From: Paenibacillus sp. LHD-38
GTDB taxonomy: Bacteria > Bacillota > Bacilli > Paenibacillales > Paenibacillaceae
Assembly: GCF_031157315.1 (NCBI RefSeq)
Contig: NZ_JAVIFU010000035.1
Location: 1-64,000, forward strand
Reading direction: 5' to 3'
Length of the DNA stretch: 64,000 bases
In this document: piece by piece, positions 13,535 through 22,102 of the stretch
Numbering within the stretch: the stretch's first letter is position 1
Layout of the letters: each line of letters begins with the position of its first letter
Made by a program: the position numbers and the translations under genes
The notes under the pieces: generated by a model
What the model was told of the DNA's origin: nothing
The model's input: only the letters and a program-made list of their open reading frames with translations
The model's database searches: none

Positions 13535-16120
13535 ATGGAGATTAAAACGAAAGTCCATACCATTTTTATGCTGATCGGCTCGACGGAATGCGGCAAGACG
13601 ACATTTGCGAACGAGGTTCTAATGCCGCAGCTGCGGTTTCGCGATGAGCTTAAAGGCGTGAATGCCAATGTGCAGTATATATCCTCCGATAGCATTCGGC
13701 AGGAGCTGCTGGGCGCTGATTATGATAAATACGATCAAGTGATGCTTGAGGCGAGCGATCAGGCCTTCCGTCTATTGTTCGAGAAGCTTCGCCTCGTGAC
13801 GACCTTCCCGATCAATGCCGAGTTTGTCGTGGTCGATACGACGGGCTTGGCGGATCACTTCCGGGCGAAGGTGCGGGAAATCGCAAAGGAAAATAATTAT
13901 AACCTTGAAGTTATTTTGTTCGACTACCGGAAGCGTGATGATTATTATGCCTCGGAGCGCTCGAAGAAGCTGATTACGAGCCATATTAACCGCTTGCGCA
14001 AGGAGGTGCTGGGCTCACTCTCCGGGGAAAAGTACGGCAAAATCCATAAAGTACGCGCCAAGGACTTTTATTCGCCTATTGAAAAGCAAGCCAATGCGGA
14101 CTACAAGGTGGTCATCGAGGATGCTGACGAGTATATGAGCACCATACTGCCGCTTGATCAGAAGACGATCATTGTAGGAGACGTCCATGAATGCGTGGAT
14201 GAGTTGAAGGCTCTGCTCGTTAGCTGCGGCTTTCAAATAGAAGGCAATCAACTGCTTGAGACAGGCAAGGTGAGCGGGACGAAAATTTTGCTGGTTGGCG
14301 ATTGGATTGACAAGGGGAACCGTACCAGAGAAATCATCGAGTTTCTTCATGCGAACAATGAAAAGTTTTTTTTCGTATTAGGCAACCATGAGAACTTCGT
14401 ATACAAGTATCTGCGCGGTGAGATTAAAGGAGTCGAGGAGGAGCTGCTGCACGCGTACTTCGATTCAACGGAGGTGCTTAAAGCGGATGAGGAGCTGCTT
14501 CAGCAATTCAATCATCTCGTATCGCTTTCCAAGCCCTTTTATCGAATGATAGGCAAAAGAGGGCCGTCCTTCTATGTCACGCACGCACCCTGCGAGAACA
14601 AATATATCGGCAAGCTGGATGTGAACTCGGTAAGGCATCAGCGGAATTTCCGTATAGACCGTTCGGCTCCGTTAGAGGAGCAGCTTCTGTTCCTCAAACG
14701 GGATGCAGCAGGGAACCAGCCTTATCATGTATTTGGACATATTGCAGCCAAAAACACGTTCCGGATTAAGAATAAAATCCATCTCGATTCCGGCGCAGTG
14801 CACGGCAACCTGCTGACCTCAGTTATGCTTTCGGCGAAGCCGTTTTTCAAATCGCAAAAATCGGCGCATCAGGCGATGAGTGATGAGCTGCATACGCTGT
14901 TTAAGGAAGAGCGCAAGGTGTCGCTGCAGGAGCTGGACGATGAGTCGGCTCGCAGATTGCAGTACAGCGGGGGCCATAAGATCAACTTTATATCCGGCAC
15001 GATGTCGCCGGCGGATAAGGATGAAGCTGCCCAGGAGCTCGAGTCGCTGCGGAAAGGTCTGGACTATTTTGCGGAGCGCGGTGTGAAGGAGGTTGTCCTT
15101 CAGCCCAAATACATGGGATCCAGATGCAATGTCTATTTGCATGCTGACGCAGATCGATGTTTTGCGGTTAGCCGCAATGGGTACAAAGTCAATAAGGTTG
15201 ACCTGTCGGCTGTGTATGAGAGGCTGCTGCAAAGATTCGGGAATTATATGAAGGAAAACGACATCGCGATGCTGCTGCTAGATGGTGAGCTGCTGCCTTG
15301 GCAGGCGCTTGGGGAAGGGCTTATCGATCGCCAGTTCAAGCCGATTGAGAAGGCGCTTGAAACGGAGCTGGCTTTTCTAAAAGCGAACGGGTTCGAGGAA
15401 GCTTTCTCGAAGCTCTCGCAGGAATATAAGACTAGCGGCTTTGAGAAGGATCAGTATCAGCTTAGCAAATCGGCGCTGAATGAAAAATACGGCCTGACCG
15501 TCTATCAGAATTATAAGCATGCCCATACGGTATTGGAGAAGCATGTACCATTAGATGAGCATCTAATGGCATATGAAACTTACAAGAAGCAGCTAGAGCT
15601 TTACGCAGAGCCAGGCGAGCTGGAATACAAACCGTTCTCACTGCTCAAAATCGTATATGAGGACGGAAGGGAAATACTTCCGGATTGGAAGACATCGGAA
15701 ATGTACCGTTTCCTCTCGGATGATCCTTTCATCACGCTTTCGCTGTCTGATCCGGAAAGCTTCGATCAAGCGGAGAAGTATTTCCGAACACTTACGGTAG
15801 ATAACCATATGGAGGGCGTCGTCATTAAGCCTGAGGTACTAGAGCCCTATACGGTTCCTTATATGAAGGTGCGTAATAAAGACTATATGTCGATCATATA
15901 CGGCTATGATTATCGCTTTCCGCATAAGTACAATAAGCTGATCAAGCAGAAAAGCATCCATATGAAACTTCGAACCTCCTTGAATGAGTATCGGCTGGGT
16001 CAAAGCATGCTCGCGGTTCCCTTTGCGGACATCGCACCGGACAATGAAGGATACATGGGAGCTGTGGCCAATCTATTGTTCGAGGTTGCCAAAGAGAAGG
16101 AAATCGATCCGCGCCTGTAA
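13535..16120 (+). CDS. pnkp: polynucleotide kinase-phosphatase-ligase Pnkp
   Basis: An 861-residue three-domain RNA end-healing and sealing enzyme. The N-terminal kinase has the P-loop GSTECGKTT (15-23). The central metallophosphatase shows GDVHECVDEL, GDWIDKGN and GNHEN (about 210-290). The C-terminal adenylyltransferase/ligase domain shows PKYMGSR with candidate nucleotidylated Lys525, LLLDGELLP, EGVVIKPE and KVRNKDY (ligase motifs I, III, IV and V). Length and order match Clostridium thermocellum Pnkp (about 870). It converts 2',3'-cyclic phosphate/5'-OH breaks to ligatable ends and, with Hen1, seals them. It is last in the operon and is followed by a terminator. Confidence 0.96.
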   Translation: MEIKTKVHTIFMLIGSTECGKTTFANEVLMPQLRFRDELKGVNANVQYISSDSIRQELLGADYDKYDQVMLEASDQAFRLLFEKLRLVTTFPINAEFVVVDTTGLADHFRAKVREIAKENNYNLEVILFDYRKRDDYYASERSKKLITSHINRLRKEVLGSLSGEKYGKIHKVRAKDFYSPIEKQANADYKVVIEDADEYMSTILPLDQKTIIVGDVHECVDELKALLVSCGFQIEGNQLLETGKVSGTKILLVGDWIDKGNRTREIIEFLHANNEKFFFVLGNHENFVYKYLRGEIKGVEEELLHAYFDSTEVLKADEELLQQFNHLVSLSKPFYRMIGKRGPSFYVTHAPCENKYIGKLDVNSVRHQRNFRIDRSAPLEEQLLFLKRDAAGNQPYHVFGHIAAKNTFRIKNKIHLDSGAVHGNLLTSVMLSAKPFFKSQKSAHQAMSDELHTLFKEERKVSLQELDDESARRLQYSGGHKINFISGTMSPADKDEAAQELESLRKGLDYFAERGVKEVVLQPKYMGSRCNVYLHADADRCFAVSRNGYKVNKVDLSAVYERLLQRFGNYMKENDIAMLLLDGELLPWQALGEGLIDRQFKPIEKALETELAFLKANGFEEAFSKLSQEYKTSGFEKDQYQLSKSALNEKYGLTVYQNYKHAHTVLEKHVPLDEHLMAYETYKKQLELYAEPGELEYKPFSLLKIVYEDGREILPDWKTSEMYRFLSDDPFITLSLSDPESFDQAEKYFRTLTVDNHMEGVVIKPEVLEPYTVPYMKVRNKDYMSIIYGYDYRFPHKYNKLIKQKSIHMKLRTSLNEYRLGQSMLAVPFADIAPDNEGYMGAVANLLFEVAKEKEIDPRL

Positions 16121-16138
16121 GCTATAATCGTTCTAATT

Positions 16139-16165
16139 GACCTCCCGCATAGGGAGGTTTCTTTG
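16139..16165 (+). terminator. terminator of the RNA-repair operon
   Basis: ACCTCCC (16140-16146), loop GCATA, GGGAGGT (16152-16158), then TTCTTT, 20 bp after the pnkp stop. Confidence 0.8.
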
Positions 16166-16200
16166 ATTGGAATTTCCTGTATCTCAGTGGAGACAATGAG

Positions 16201-16248
16201 AAAAAGCATTTTGCGTTCGGCTAAATCCGGGCGTGAAATGTTTTTTTT
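16201..16248 (+). terminator. second terminator-like hairpin, upstream of speD
   Basis: AAAAAGCATTTTGCG pairs with CGTGAAATG plus the following T run (up to 15 bp with G-U pairs) around a loop with its own CGG/CCG pairing. It lies 80 bp after the pnkp stop and 55 bp before speD. It could be a back-up terminator of the repair operon or an attenuator of speD. Confidence 0.6.
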
Positions 16249-16303
16249 ATTGCGATTAGCAGTTTTGCCGCATCGGTCTTTGGGTAAAAGGAGATAGTAG
16301 TTA

Positions 16304-17134
16304 TTGAAAAGGAGGAGTGTGCACTTGAAATTAACGCCGGAACAACGAATTCAACTGCATGGCTTCAATAACTTAACGAAGTCACTCAGCTTTAATATGT
16401 ATGATGTCTGTTTTACGAGAACGAAGGAAGAACGCAAAGCCTATCTCGCCTATATCGACGAGCAATACAATTCAGATAGGCTGACCAAAATTTTAAATAC
16501 GGTATCCGATATTATAGGAGCGCATGTGCTCAATATCGCCAAGCAGGATTACGAGCCGCAGGGCGCCAGTGTTACCTTGCTCGTATCGGAAGGTCCCGTC
16601 GCTGGCGGTCCGAATGATTCGTTTGAGGAATCGCCCGGCCCGCTGCCTGATACCGTTGTGATGCATTTGGATAAAAGCCATATAACGGTTCATACGTATC
16701 CGGAATACCATCCGAATGAAGGGATCAGCACGTTCCGCGCAGACATTGATGTGTCTACCTGCGGCGAGATTTCACCGCTGAAAGCGCTGAATTATTTGAT
16801 CCATTCCTTTGATACCGACATTATGACGCTCGATTACCGGGTGCGAGGTTTCACTCGTGACATAAACGGTCATAAGTTGTTTATTGATCATGACATTAAC
16901 TCGATTCAAAATTACATACCGAAGGAAGAGTGCCTTTTGTATGACATGATCGACGTCAACATTTATCAGGAGAATGTATTTCATACCAAATGCAAGCTGA
17001 AGCAATTTGACCTGAACAATTATTTGTTCGGCTATACGAAGGATACGTTGTCCGTAAAGGAGCAAGAGGAAATTACGAGAAGATTGAAGACCGAAATGGA
17101 CGAGATCTTTTATGGAAAAAATATAAGGAGCTGA
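16304..17134 (+). CDS. speD: S-adenosylmethionine decarboxylase proenzyme (E. coli type)
   Basis: A 276-residue protein that aligns along its length with the long gram-negative-type SpeD, not with the short Bacillus subtilis type. It makes decarboxylated SAM, the aminopropyl donor for spermidine. Family marks are LHGFNNLTKSLSFN, the self-cleavage site LDKSHITVHTYPE, where Ser125 becomes the pyruvoyl group, FRADIDVSTCGEISPLKALNYL and VDVNIYQENVFHTK. Two TTG starts are possible: 16304, behind AAAGGAGA, and 16325, behind AGGAGG. Both sites are well spaced. An SDR gene follows after 6 bp. No spermidine synthase is adjacent. Confidence 0.93.
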   Translation: MKRRSVHLKLTPEQRIQLHGFNNLTKSLSFNMYDVCFTRTKEERKAYLAYIDEQYNSDRLTKILNTVSDIIGAHVLNIAKQDYEPQGASVTLLVSEGPVAGGPNDSFEESPGPLPDTVVMHLDKSHITVHTYPEYHPNEGISTFRADIDVSTCGEISPLKALNYLIHSFDTDIMTLDYRVRGFTRDINGHKLFIDHDINSIQNYIPKEECLLYDMIDVNIYQENVFHTKCKLKQFDLNNYLFGYTKDTLSVKEQEEITRRLKTEMDEIFYGKNIRS

Positions 17135-17140
17135 TCCAGC

Positions 17141-18010
17141 ATGCCAAATTCCGCATCGAAAAAACAAGTGAACCCGCCGCAGCACCAAAACCGTCAACCG
17201 GGTATTGAATCTGAAATGAATCCGCTTCCTATCTACGAGTCTGACTCGTATAAAGCGGCAGGAAAGCTGAAGGGCAAAACCGCGATCATTACGGGAGGCG
17301 ACAGCGGTATCGGCAGAGCGGTAGCCGCTGCTTATGCAAAGGAAGGCGCCGATGTTGCGATCGTTTATTTGAATGAGCATGAGGATGCGAAGAAGACGAA
17401 GGAGGTCGTGGAGAAAGCGGGCGTGAAATGTCTGCTGATTCCCGGCGATGTAGGAGACGAGTCGTTCTGTAAGAACGTTGTTGAACAGACCATAAACGAA
17501 TTCGGCAAGCTTGATATCCTGGTTAACAACGCAGCGGAGCAGCATGTGCAGCAGAAGCTTGAGGACATTACGTCCGAGCAGCTGATGTCTACGTTCCGAA
17601 CGAATGTCTTCAGCATGTTTTACCTGACGATTGTTGCTCTGCCGCATCTAAAGGCATCCAGTTCCATCATTAATACCACGTCGATCACGGCTTACCGCGG
17701 TAACCCAACGTTGATCGATTACTCGGCGACGAAGGGTGCTATCGTGTCTTTTACAAGAGCGCTGGCTGTGAATGTAGCAGAGCAGGGCATCCGCGTAAAC
17801 GGCGTCGCTCCCGGACCGATCTGGACGCCGCTTATTCCCTCAACGTTCGATGATCAGGCGGTAGCGACGTTTGGCTCCGATACGCCGATGAAACGGCCTG
17901 GGCAGCCGCATGAGCTAGCGGCTGCTTACGTCTACCTCGGTTGCGACGATTCCAGCTACATGTCCGGCCAAATCATGCATATTAACGGCGGCGAGGTCGT
18001 TAACGGTTAA
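17141..18010 (+). CDS. SDR oxidoreductase, general-stress-protein-39-like (YdaD/YghA type)
   Basis: A 289-residue short-chain dehydrogenase with a long N-terminal extension (RQPGIESEMNPLPIYES) that is typical of YdaD/YhxC/YghA stress-type SDRs. The nucleotide-binding motif TGGDSGIGRA lies near 50-59, LVNNAAEQH follows, the catalytic Ser-Tyr-Lys is seen as TTSITAYRGNPTLIDYSATKGA, and the C-terminal signature is GPIWTPLIPSTF. It is an NAD(P)-dependent alcohol/aldehyde reductase by family; the substrate is unknown. It follows speD by 6 bp and is probably co-transcribed. Confidence 0.9.
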   Translation: MPNSASKKQVNPPQHQNRQPGIESEMNPLPIYESDSYKAAGKLKGKTAIITGGDSGIGRAVAAAYAKEGADVAIVYLNEHEDAKKTKEVVEKAGVKCLLIPGDVGDESFCKNVVEQTINEFGKLDILVNNAAEQHVQQKLEDITSEQLMSTFRTNVFSMFYLTIVALPHLKASSSIINTTSITAYRGNPTLIDYSATKGAIVSFTRALAVNVAEQGIRVNGVAPGPIWTPLIPSTFDDQAVATFGSDTPMKRPGQPHELAAAYVYLGCDDSSYMSGQIMHINGGEVVNG

Positions 18011-18018
18011 CGGTTACG

Positions 18019-18903
18019 CTAGAGGAAGCCATGCTGCTTCGCATAATTCCCCCAGTGTGGCTGTCTGCCATCGACATCGATGACGTCGAATTCATCGGAC
18101 AGCTGCCAGCTTGGGAACACCTGCCCAGACCTCTCCATGAGGTCTTTTTTTGCTGCAAGGGCAGCAATTCCGCGGCCGATGTAATAAGGCGTTTCGGATT
18201 GGGCGAAATGCTCGGCATCGGGCTTGCCGCTATGCACGGCGTCAAGCCAAGTGGCTTCCGTTACGCCAAAGTGCTCCAGCATTTCTTCCGAGCGGAGAAA
18301 TCCAGGCGTTACGGCAACGGCGGATACCCCGTGCGGTTTAAGATCCGCTGCCATCGCTGCCGCAAGATGGATGGGCGAGATTTTGGCCAAGCTGTAAAAT
18401 AAGCTTCCGCGATACCGGTAATCGATTCCGTCGGTTACCTCAATTATCAGACCGCTCTTTCTCTTCACCATGAGCGGTGCTCCATAGTAGCTCGTAATGA
18501 GATGCGCTTTTACGGCACGCTCCTGCATAAGCAGCCCCTTGCTCAAGGAATGCTCCCAAAATGGCTTTTTCCATTCCGTCAGCTGCTCGCCGCCCCAAAT
18601 ATTGTTGATAAGGATATCAAGCTGACCATTTTGTTCCTTATTGATTTGCTCGAATAAAGCTTGAACCTCCGCCTCTACCGTATGGTCGACTCTGACTGGA
18701 ATGCCGATGCCGCCTTTTGCAGTGACTAGTTCAGCCGTTTCTTCAATTGTTTCTGCCCGGTTCAGGTCCGAGGCCTGCCCGCGAATGCTCCTGCCCGTAC
18801 AATATACCGTTGCGCCCGCTTCACCTAAGCTTGCTGCAATGCCGCGGCCGGCCCCGCGTGTCGATCCGGCAACTACCGCTATTTTCCCGTGTAATGGCTT
18901 CAT
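18019..18903 (-). CDS. SDR family oxidoreductase (DHRS1-like)
   Basis: A 294-residue SDR. It has the Rossmann motif AGSTRGAGRGIA (about 12-23), then YCTGRS, DILINNIWGG, an active-site region with TDGIDYRYRGSLFYSLAK (Tyr and Lys in Y-x3-K) and VTPGFLRSEEML. The NNIWGG motif and the longer C-terminus resemble the DHRS1-like subgroup. It is convergent with the SDR at 17141 and divergent from the WYL regulator at 19039, with a near-perfect palindrome in between. It is therefore probably the regulator's target. Confidence 0.88.
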   Translation of the reverse strand: MKPLHGKIAVVAGSTRGAGRGIAASLGEAGATVYCTGRSIRGQASDLNRAETIEETAELVTAKGGIGIPVRVDHTVEAEVQALFEQINKEQNGQLDILINNIWGGEQLTEWKKPFWEHSLSKGLLMQERAVKAHLITSYYGAPLMVKRKSGLIIEVTDGIDYRYRGSLFYSLAKISPIHLAAAMAADLKPHGVSAVAVTPGFLRSEEMLEHFGVTEATWLDAVHSGKPDAEHFAQSETPYYIGRGIAALAAKKDLMERSGQVFPSWQLSDEFDVIDVDGRQPHWGNYAKQHGFL

Positions 18904-18957
18904 CGTATCTCTCCTGTCTTCTTTCTGTTGTTTACTCTTTGTCAGTTTAGCAAACGA

Positions 18958-18980
18958 TATACGACAGCTACTGTCATATA
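18958..18980. promoter_or_regulatory. palindromic operator between the SDR and WYL-regulator genes
   Basis: TATACGACAG, a 3-bp spacer, then CTGTCATATA form a 23-bp dyad with one mismatched pair, in the 135-bp divergent intergenic region. The placement suggests it is bound by the adjacent HTH-WYL protein and controls both genes. Confidence 0.6.
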
Positions 18981-19038
18981 TTCATGCTAGAATGAAATAA
19001 ACAATGAAACGGATGCAAGGATAAGGGAGGCGGGGGGA

Positions 19039-19995
19039 ATGCGGGCAAGTAGGTTAATCGCGATCGTATTATTGATGCAGAATAATGGGAAAATGACTTC
19101 AAAAGCGCTAGCAGAGAAGCTGGAGGTATCCGAGAGGACGATTATCCGCGACATGGAATCGCTGTGCGAGGCGGGCGTTCCCGTCTATGCGGAGAGAGGG
19201 CTGCATGGAGGCTGGGTCTTATCGGAGGGCTACCGGACAAATTTGACCGGCATGCAGGCGGATGAACTTGTTTCGGTCCTTTTGGCGAATCAATCCGTCT
19301 TGCTGGATGATTTAGGGATCGCGAAACACTACGATGCCGCCATCCAGAAGCTGCTCGCGGCTGCACCCGTTGATGTAAGCAGAGGCGCGGCACTCGCTAG
19401 GCAAAAGATTCATATCGACGGAGCGGGCTGGCATCAAGTGCAGGAGTCACAGCCGTTCTTGGCGATTGTGCAGGAGGCGGTATGGGAAGAGAAGCTGCTG
19501 CGACTCCGGTATTCGCGCGAGGACGGCATAGCCGAGCGAATCGTCCATCCGCTGGGTCTCGTTGCCAAACGAAGCGTATGGTATTTGATCGGCGAGGCGG
19601 GCGGAGAGAAGCGGACATACCGCATTTCAAGGCTGCAAGACGCCGTCATGCTGGAGGAGCGGTTCGAGCGCCCGGTAGGCTTTGATTTGGCCGATTATTG
19701 GGAGCAGTCTATGGGTGAGTTTAAGCAAAGCTTGCCGAAGTACCCCGCACTGATTGCTATACAAGAGGGTATGCTTGCCAGACTAACCAAAGAGCGTTAT
19801 GTCAAAATAATAATTAGCGAGCCTTCCGTGAAGCGACCGGGCTGGCTGTCCGCGCGGGTCGAATTCCAATCGGTAGAATCGGCCTGTGAAATCATCCTGA
19901 GCTACGGCTCCCGCATCCAAGTTCTTGAACCTTCCGCGCTGCTGGAACGGGTTAAGGTTGAAGTAAAAGCCATTTATGGGCTGTATGTTTTTTAA
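19039..19995 (+). CDS. YafY family HTH-WYL transcriptional regulator
   Basis: A 318-residue regulator. The N-terminal HTH-11 winged helix (MRASRLIAIVLLMQNNGKMTS, then LEVSERTIIRDMESL, then AERGLHGGWVLSEGYR) is followed by a WYL sensor domain (LRLRYSREDG, VWYLIGEAGGEKRTYRISRL) and a C-terminal WCX extension. WYL domains bind small ligands or nucleic acids. The Shine-Dalgarno AAGGGAGG precedes the start. It is divergent from the DHRS1-like SDR with a palindrome between them, so autoregulation and control of the SDR are likely. Confidence 0.92.
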   Translation: MRASRLIAIVLLMQNNGKMTSKALAEKLEVSERTIIRDMESLCEAGVPVYAERGLHGGWVLSEGYRTNLTGMQADELVSVLLANQSVLLDDLGIAKHYDAAIQKLLAAAPVDVSRGAALARQKIHIDGAGWHQVQESQPFLAIVQEAVWEEKLLRLRYSREDGIAERIVHPLGLVAKRSVWYLIGEAGGEKRTYRISRLQDAVMLEERFERPVGFDLADYWEQSMGEFKQSLPKYPALIAIQEGMLARLTKERYVKIIISEPSVKRPGWLSARVEFQSVESACEIILSYGSRIQVLEPSALLERVKVEVKAIYGLYVF

Positions 19996-20038
19996 CAAAC
20001 CAAGAGCTTTTTTATTCGAGCTCACGGGAAGCGTGAAT

Positions 20039-20068
20039 TTGACTACGGGCTTGTTTATTCGATACAAT
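20039..20068 (+). promoter_or_regulatory. promoter of the M29 aminopeptidase gene
   Basis: TTGACT (20039-20044), an 18-bp spacer and TACAAT (20063-20068), 55 bp before the start codon. Confidence 0.6.
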
Positions 20069-20123
20069 TTAGACGACAGCATGTATTAGCTTCGAGGCAT
20101 TCACGAAGGGAGAATGGGATAAT

Positions 20124-21356
20124 ATGAGCGGTTTTGAACATTATTTAGATACTTATGCACAATTAATTGTAAAAATAGGCGTGAACGTACAACAGGGACA
20201 AGAGGTATTCGTTACAGGGGCCGTTGATCAAGCTGTGCTTGTCAGGCTTGTGGCCAGCAAAGCCTATGAGGCAGGAGCTAGCAATGTGCATGTCGATTGG
20301 ACGGATGATTCGTTGTCCAGATTGAAATACGAGAAGGCGGCAGATGAAGTTTTTACAAGGTTTCCTGAATGGGAGACAGGCAAGCGCAATTCGTTCGTGG
20401 AACGCGGCGCGGCGTTTATCTCGATCGTTTCATCCAGCCCGGACTTGCTCAAAGGCATCGATTCGAGCCGGATTACGAGCTTCCAGAAAGCATCCGGCCA
20501 AGGGCTGAAGGAATTCCGCAGAGCGATTCAAGCAGATAAGGTAAGCTGGACCGTCGTCGCAGCTGCGAGCAAGCAATGGGCAGCGAAGGTATTTCCGGAG
20601 GCAGGTGAAGAGGAAGCTGTCGAGCTGCTGTGGAAAGCGATATTTGATTCTGTTAGACTGCATGCGGAAGATCCGGTAAAAGCATGGGAAGAGCATAATG
20701 CGAACCTACATAACAAAGGCGAGACGCTGAACCAGAACCATTTTCAAAAATTGCATTACACTGCACCCGGCACGGACCTGACGATTGAACTGCCAGAGAA
20801 GCATATTTGGGTCGCTGCGGGCAGTACGAACGTAAGCAACATTCCTTTCATGGCGAATATGCCGACGGAGGAAGTGTTTACGGTTCCGCTCAAAACCGGC
20901 GTGAACGGCTACGTTTCAAGCACGAAGCCGCTTAGCTACGGGGGAAATATTATTGACCGCTTCAAACTGACATTCGAGAACGGGCGTATCGTGAAGGTCG
21001 AGGCGGAGGAAGGCCAAGAAATTTTGCAGAAGCTGGTCGATATTGACGAGGGCTCTCATTATCTGGGAGAGGTTGCGCTTGTCCCGCATGAGTCGCCGAT
21101 CTCGCAGTCAAACATTTTGTTCTATAACACGCTGTTTGATGAGAATGCCTCGAATCACCTTGCAATCGGCAGCGGCTATGCGTTTAATATCGAGGGAGGC
21201 AAGACTATGACTCCGGAAGAACTTGAAGCAAGCGGCGTCAATGCAAGCATTACGCATAATGATTTCATGATCGGTTCGGCTGAGATGGATATTGACGGGA
21301 TCACGAAGGACGGCAAGGTCGTACCGATTTTCCGCAAAGGGAATTGGGCGATTTAG
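20124..21356 (+). CDS. M29 family aminopeptidase
   Basis: A 410-residue metalloaminopeptidase of the thermophilic aminopeptidase (AmpS/PepS/aminopeptidase T) family, a cytoplasmic enzyme that removes N-terminal residues from peptides. Recognisable features are the N-terminal LIVKIGVNVQQGQEVFV, a VDWTDD segment, and the C-terminal metal-site region with E, H and D residues in LGEVALVPHESPISQ, ASNHLAIGSGYAFN and THNDFMIGS. The length matches the family. It has its own promoter and a strong terminator, so it is monocistronic. Confidence 0.93.
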   Translation: MSGFEHYLDTYAQLIVKIGVNVQQGQEVFVTGAVDQAVLVRLVASKAYEAGASNVHVDWTDDSLSRLKYEKAADEVFTRFPEWETGKRNSFVERGAAFISIVSSSPDLLKGIDSSRITSFQKASGQGLKEFRRAIQADKVSWTVVAAASKQWAAKVFPEAGEEEAVELLWKAIFDSVRLHAEDPVKAWEEHNANLHNKGETLNQNHFQKLHYTAPGTDLTIELPEKHIWVAAGSTNVSNIPFMANMPTEEVFTVPLKTGVNGYVSSTKPLSYGGNIIDRFKLTFENGRIVKVEAEEGQEILQKLVDIDEGSHYLGEVALVPHESPISQSNILFYNTLFDENASNHLAIGSGYAFNIEGGKTMTPEELEASGVNASITHNDFMIGSAEMDIDGITKDGKVVPIFRKGNWAI

Positions 21357-21365
21357 TTTAACAAG

Positions 21366-21409
21366 AGATGCTTCACCGTCATGGATTTGACGGTGAAGCA
21401 TCTTTTTTT
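21366..21409 (+). terminator. terminator of the aminopeptidase gene
   Basis: A perfect 15-bp stem (AGATGCTTCACCGTC with GACGGTGAAGCATCT) followed by TTTTTTT. Confidence 0.92.
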
Positions 21410-21570
21410 GAAAAACTTTATTTTAGGTGTTTCAAAGCTCGTTAATCTGTTTAATAAACAAAAGTCGATCAAGCGTTTTTTGAAAAAACATACATTTATT
21501 GTATTTAATTAATATCATTAAATAAAGAGATACATATTGCCTGGGTGCAAGTTAGGATGATGTTTGTTAT

Positions 21571-22014
21571 ATGCAAACTGCGATAATCGTGATATTAGTC
21601 TGCTTATTAATCATTTGTGTCGTAACCGATTTAAGGAGACGAATGATTTATGATTGGGTGACCCTGCCGGGCACATTGGTCTTTCTTGTTTTACATCTCA
21701 TAGTGAAGGATATTTCGATGCTTGAGCCGTTCGCAGGGGCAGCCGGCCTGGGTTTGATTGCTTTGCTTGTCGCGGTGATCAGCAAAGGGCAATTCGGCGG
21801 CGGTGATATCAAGCTATTTATGATGATCGGCGCCTGCTTAGGCTGGTCGATCGGCATATGGGTCTTTATGCTCGCTTTTTTGGCTGCTGCCTTTTTCGCA
21901 TGGCCGATCCTGCTGCTGCAGAAGCTGTCGCCGAAAAAACGAAAAGTGAGGGAGCTGCCGATGGCTCCCTTCATCGCCTTCAGTACGATCTTTATGGTTT
22001 CTTTGGCATATTGA
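21571..22014 (+). CDS. A24 prepilin peptidase of the Tad system
   Basis: A 147-residue polytopic membrane protease of the CpaA/TadV type. It shows TDLRRRMIYDW (first catalytic Asp, about 21) and GGGDIKLFM (second catalytic Asp), with four to five hydrophobic helices and no N-terminal methylase domain. It should process the Flp pilin at 27305 and the TadE-like protein. It is the first gene of the Tad locus. AGGATG precedes the ATG, and the region 21410-21570 upstream is AT-rich and holds no other feature I can name. Confidence 0.88.
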   Translation: MQTAIIVILVCLLIICVVTDLRRRMIYDWVTLPGTLVFLVLHLIVKDISMLEPFAGAAGLGLIALLVAVISKGQFGGGDIKLFMMIGACLGWSIGIWVFMLAFLAAAFFAWPILLLQKLSPKKRKVRELPMAPFIAFSTIFMVSLAY

Positions 22015-22102
22015 TGCGTTTCTGACAAACAACTAGAATTAATAAGAATTAAAAAAGAGAAGAGATTAAGCTTATTACTAAGGCCAGGAGTGTTGGGAAT
22101 TT

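Noticed and set aside
16772..17647. 291-codon minus-strand frame over speD and the SDR gene
   Set aside because: It crosses two clearly conserved genes on the other strand and has no homology-like motif or ribosome site.
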